NCBI GenBank assembly: GCA_947627145.1
Contig: CANQUW010000053.1
Coordinates: forward strand, 1 to 7,250
Direction: 5' to 3'
From: an uncultured Bacilli bacterium
GTDB taxonomy: Bacteria; Bacillota_I; Bacilli_A; RF39; UBA660
DNA length: 7,250 nt
Under the pieces are notes generated by a model. That model was given only the letters and a program-made list of their open reading frames with translations, ran no database searches and was not told the DNA's origin. Shown one piece after another: positions 5,450 to 7,250 of this stretch; the stretch's first letter is position 1, and every line of letters begins with the position of its first letter. Made by a program: the position numbers and the translations under genes.

Positions 5450-5471
5450 GTATATTTTACTATTTTTATAC
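5450..5471. promoter_or_regulatory. Possible operator/promoter region of the XRE gene
   Basis: GTATA (5450-5454) and TATAC (5467-5471) form inverted half-sites with a 12-bp AT-rich spacer, 24-45 bp upstream of the XRE start. Weak -10-like sequences (TATACG, TAAAAT) are in the same stretch, but I find no convincing -35. It lies between the terminator and the strong Shine-Dalgarno site, so the promoter should be here. Confidence 0.3.
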
Positions 5472-5513
5472 AAAAAAGACCAAGATATGTGACTTAACAA
5501 GTCATCTTAGTCT
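5472..5513 (-). terminator. Rho-independent terminator separating ppdK from the XRE-parB operon
   Basis: On the minus strand AGACTAAGAT (5504-5513) pairs with ATCTTGGTCT (5477-5486, one T.G pair), and inside it GACTT pairs with AAGTC around a GTT loop, leaving a 4-nt bulge. Six T residues follow (5477-5472). It lies about 135 nt after the ppdK stop and should insulate the island genes from ppdK transcription. Confidence 0.8.
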
Positions 5514-5517
5514 AATT

Positions 5518-5648
5518 TTATATATAAATATCAACAATTATTGGTTCTCTTAACTTAACACGCTTACACTCAGGTATTTCATCTTTATACCTTAACAAAT
5601 CATCATTTGTAATTATAATGCGAATTAAGAATATATCAATATCGTTTT
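5518..5648 (-). pseudogene. Possible gene remnant between ppdK stop and the terminator
   Basis: An open frame on the minus strand crosses the end of ppdK in another phase and continues for about 43 codons to a TAA at 5518, ending VKLREPIIVDIYI. The part after the ppdK stop has protein-like composition, but there is no ATG and no ribosome binding site. It could be the C-terminus of a gene cut off at the attachment site, or a chance open frame in AT-rich DNA. I do not recognise the protein. Confidence 0.2.
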
Positions 5649-7250
5649 TTATTTCTGCTTCCCAGCGTTTAGTACAGCTTGAGCTGCTGCTAGACGAGCT
5701 ATAGGAACTCTGAATGGTGAACAAGATACATAATCAAGTCCAGCATTATAACAGAATTCAACTGAAGATGGATCTCCACCATGCTCTCCACAAATTCCTA
5801 AATGTAGTTCTGGATTTGCTTTACGTCCTTTTTCTGCAGCCATTTTAACAAGTTGTCCTACACCTTTTTGATCTAATTTAGCAAATGGATCAGATTCATA
5901 GATTTTAGCTTGATAATAACTATCTAAGAATTTACCAGCATCATCTCTAGAGAATCCAAATGTCATTTGTGTTAAATCGTTAGTTCCAAATGAGAAGAAA
6001 TCAGCAGATTCTGCAATTTCATCAGCAGTTAAAGCAGCACGAGGAATTTCAATCATTGTACCGATTTGGTAACTCATGTCTGATCCTTTCTCTTTCTTAA
6101 CTTCTTCTGCAGTTTCAACTACAGCTTCTTTAACATAATCTAACTCTTTCTTTTCTCCAACAAGTGGAATCATGATTTCAGGAGTTATATCATATCCTTT
6201 TTCTTCATGAACTTCAATAGCAGCTTCCATAATTGCACGTGTTTGCATTTTAGCAATTTCAGGATAAGTAACTGCTAAACGACATCCTCTGTGTCCCATC
6301 ATTGGGTTGAATTCATGTAGTTCAGCACATTTAGCTTTAACTTGATCAACTGTAAGATTCATATCATCAGCTAGAGCTTTGATATCTTCCTCTTCAGTTG
6401 GTAAGAATTCATGTAGAGGTGGGTCTAGATAACGAACTGTCATTGGACGTCCTTCTAGAGCTTCATACATTGCTTTAAAGTCACCTTTTTGGAATGGTAT
6501 TAACTCTGATAAAGCTTCTTCACGAGCTTCTTTAGTATCAGATAAAATCATCTTACGGATTTTTGGAATTCTTTCTTCATCAAAGAACATATGCTCTGTA
6601 CGACAAAGACCGATTCCTTCAGCTCCTAGATGAACTGCGTTCTTAGTATCTCTTGGGTTATCAGCATTTGTTTTAACACCAAGTGTACGGATTTCATCAG
6701 CCCATCCCATGATTCTTCCGAAGTCACCACCAACTGATGCTTCTTCAGTTTCAATATCTCCTTTATAGATTTTACCAGTTGTACCATTAAGTGAAATATA
6801 ATCTCCTTCGTGGAATTCTTCTCCACCAAGTGTAAATACTTTATTTTCTTCATCGATTTGGATTTCACCGCATCCTGCAACACAGCAAGTACCCATACCA
6901 CGAGCAACAACAGCAGCATGACTAGTCATTCCTCCACGTACTGTTAAGATACCTTGTGCAGCATTCATTCCTTCGATATCTTCTGGTGAAGTTTCTAGAC
7001 GAACAAGAATAACTCTTTCTCCTCTTCCACCTTTACCAGCTGCCTTTGCATCATCAGCAGTAAAATATACTTTACCACTTGCAGCACCAGGGGAAGCAGG
7101 TAATGCTTCTCCAACTTCATGAGCATTCTTTAATGCATCAGCTTTAAATGTTGGATGTAATAATTGATCTAATGATTTAGCTTCAATTCTTTGTACTGCT
7201 TCTTCTTTAGTAATCATATCTTCATCTACTAAATCACATGCAATCTTAAT
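5649..7250 (-). CDS. ppdK: Pyruvate, phosphate dikinase (C-terminal 533 residues; 5' end outside window)
   Basis: The enzyme interconverts pyruvate, ATP and phosphate with phosphoenolpyruvate, AMP and diphosphate in the cytosol; anaerobic Bacillota often use it in glycolysis. The visible part begins mid-protein (frame open to the right edge) with ITKEEA and LDQLLHPTF, the end of the nucleotide-binding part. The swivelling phosphohistidine domain follows, with GGMTSHAAVVARGMG; its catalytic His is encoded at 6918-6920. The PEP/pyruvate-binding barrel then shows MMGHRGCRL, FGTNDLTQMTFGFSRDD and CGEHGGDP, with the catalytic Cys at 5790-5792. GGMTSHAAVVAR separates it from PEP synthase. Full family length is about 870-880 residues, so roughly 60 percent is here. 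The C-terminus QAVLNAGKQK ends at 5649; its last codons contain the sequence duplicated at 473-490. Base composition is visibly less AT-rich than the genes to its left. Confidence 0.97.
   Translation of the reverse strand: MKIACDLVDEDMITKEEAVQRIEAKSLDQLLHPTFKADALKNAHEVGEALPASPGAASGKVYFTADDAKAAGKGGRGERVILVRLETSPEDIEGMNAAQGILTVRGGMTSHAAVVARGMGTCCVAGCGEIQIDEENKVFTLGGEEFHEGDYISLNGTTGKIYKGDIETEEASVGGDFGRIMGWADEIRTLGVKTNADNPRDTKNAVHLGAEGIGLCRTEHMFFDEERIPKIRKMILSDTKEAREEALSELIPFQKGDFKAMYEALEGRPMTVRYLDPPLHEFLPTEEEDIKALADDMNLTVDQVKAKCAELHEFNPMMGHRGCRLAVTYPEIAKMQTRAIMEAAIEVHEEKGYDITPEIMIPLVGEKKELDYVKEAVVETAEEVKKEKGSDMSYQIGTMIEIPRAALTADEIAESADFFSFGTNDLTQMTFGFSRDDAGKFLDSYYQAKIYESDPFAKLDQKGVGQLVKMAAEKGRKANPELHLGICGEHGGDPSSVEFCYNAGLDYVSCSPFRVPIARLAAAQAVLNAGKQK
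5664..5681. repeat. ppdK 3'-end attachment-site candidate (proximal copy)
   Basis: AGCGTTTAGTACAGCTTG, within the last ten codons of ppdK, is repeated with one mismatch at 473-490 in the same orientation. Integration into a conserved 3' coding end keeps the target gene working because the element supplies a new tail. The 14 bases TTTAGTACAGCTTG are identical in both copies. Confidence 0.65.

Noticed and set aside
5518..5724. A complete 68-codon gene
   Set aside because: Its start lies inside ppdK and the Ser-rich beginning is just the ppdK tail read in another frame; only the part after 5648 might be a remnant.
6626..6919. 97-codon minus-strand ORF
   Set aside because: It is an alternate-frame shadow of ppdK, which is certain in this region from its phosphohistidine motif.
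1..7250. Alternative genetic code (TGA as Trp)
   Set aside because: Tryptophans in the regulator and ATPase use TGG and all main frames end in TAA; nothing requires recoding.

Overview
The window comes from a low-GC, probably anaerobic member of the Bacillota. Every supported gene reads leftward (minus strand), stops are TAA, Trp is encoded by TGG, and Shine-Dalgarno sites are strong (AAGGAGG, GGAGG). The one housekeeping gene is the 3' part of ppdK (pyruvate, phosphate dikinase) at 5649-7250. It is visibly richer in G+C than the very AT-rich DNA to its left, which looks like accessory DNA. I cannot name the genus.

Right to left, in the order of transcription: ppdK, then a rho-independent terminator (5472-5513), then an XRE-family regulator (4953-5426). 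Next is a ParB-like gene in two overlapping frames (4085-4947), joined at an A AAA AAC slippery heptamer with a stem-loop just downstream, which suggests programmed -1 frameshifting. A 757-residue RloC/PrrC-like ABC ATPase with a C-terminal nuclease-like region follows (1743-4016), with its own extended -10 promoter. Then comes an Abi_2 (AbiD/AbiF-type) HEPN protein (673-1542). Three copies of a small hairpin RNA unit lie around the Abi_2 gene (A 391-429, B 577-643, C 1561-1605). Copies A and C have recognisable promoters, and copy C sits directly between its promoter and the abi ribosome binding site. At the left edge is a type III toxin-antitoxin locus: a consensus promoter (266-294), two 49-nt tandem repeats that fold as covarying H-type pseudoknots (141-238), a terminator (104-134), and the first 23 codons of a CptN/ToxN-like toxin (1-69).

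An 18-bp sequence from the last codons of ppdK (5664-5681) recurs with one mismatch at 473-490, again in frame with a stop codon shortly after. This is what remains when a mobile element integrates into the 3' end of a gene. The 5.2 kb between the copies would be the inserted island carrying regulator, ParB, RloC-like and Abi genes. No integrase is visible inside it.

Taken together this reads as a small defence island. Three independent candidate RNases, all likely to act on RNA (two HEPN-type, one type III toxin), lie in a row. Two are preceded by structured small RNAs plus a terminator-like element, the layout of an RNA antitoxin controlling a downstream toxin. The XRE and ParB-like genes are probably regulation or maintenance genes of the element.
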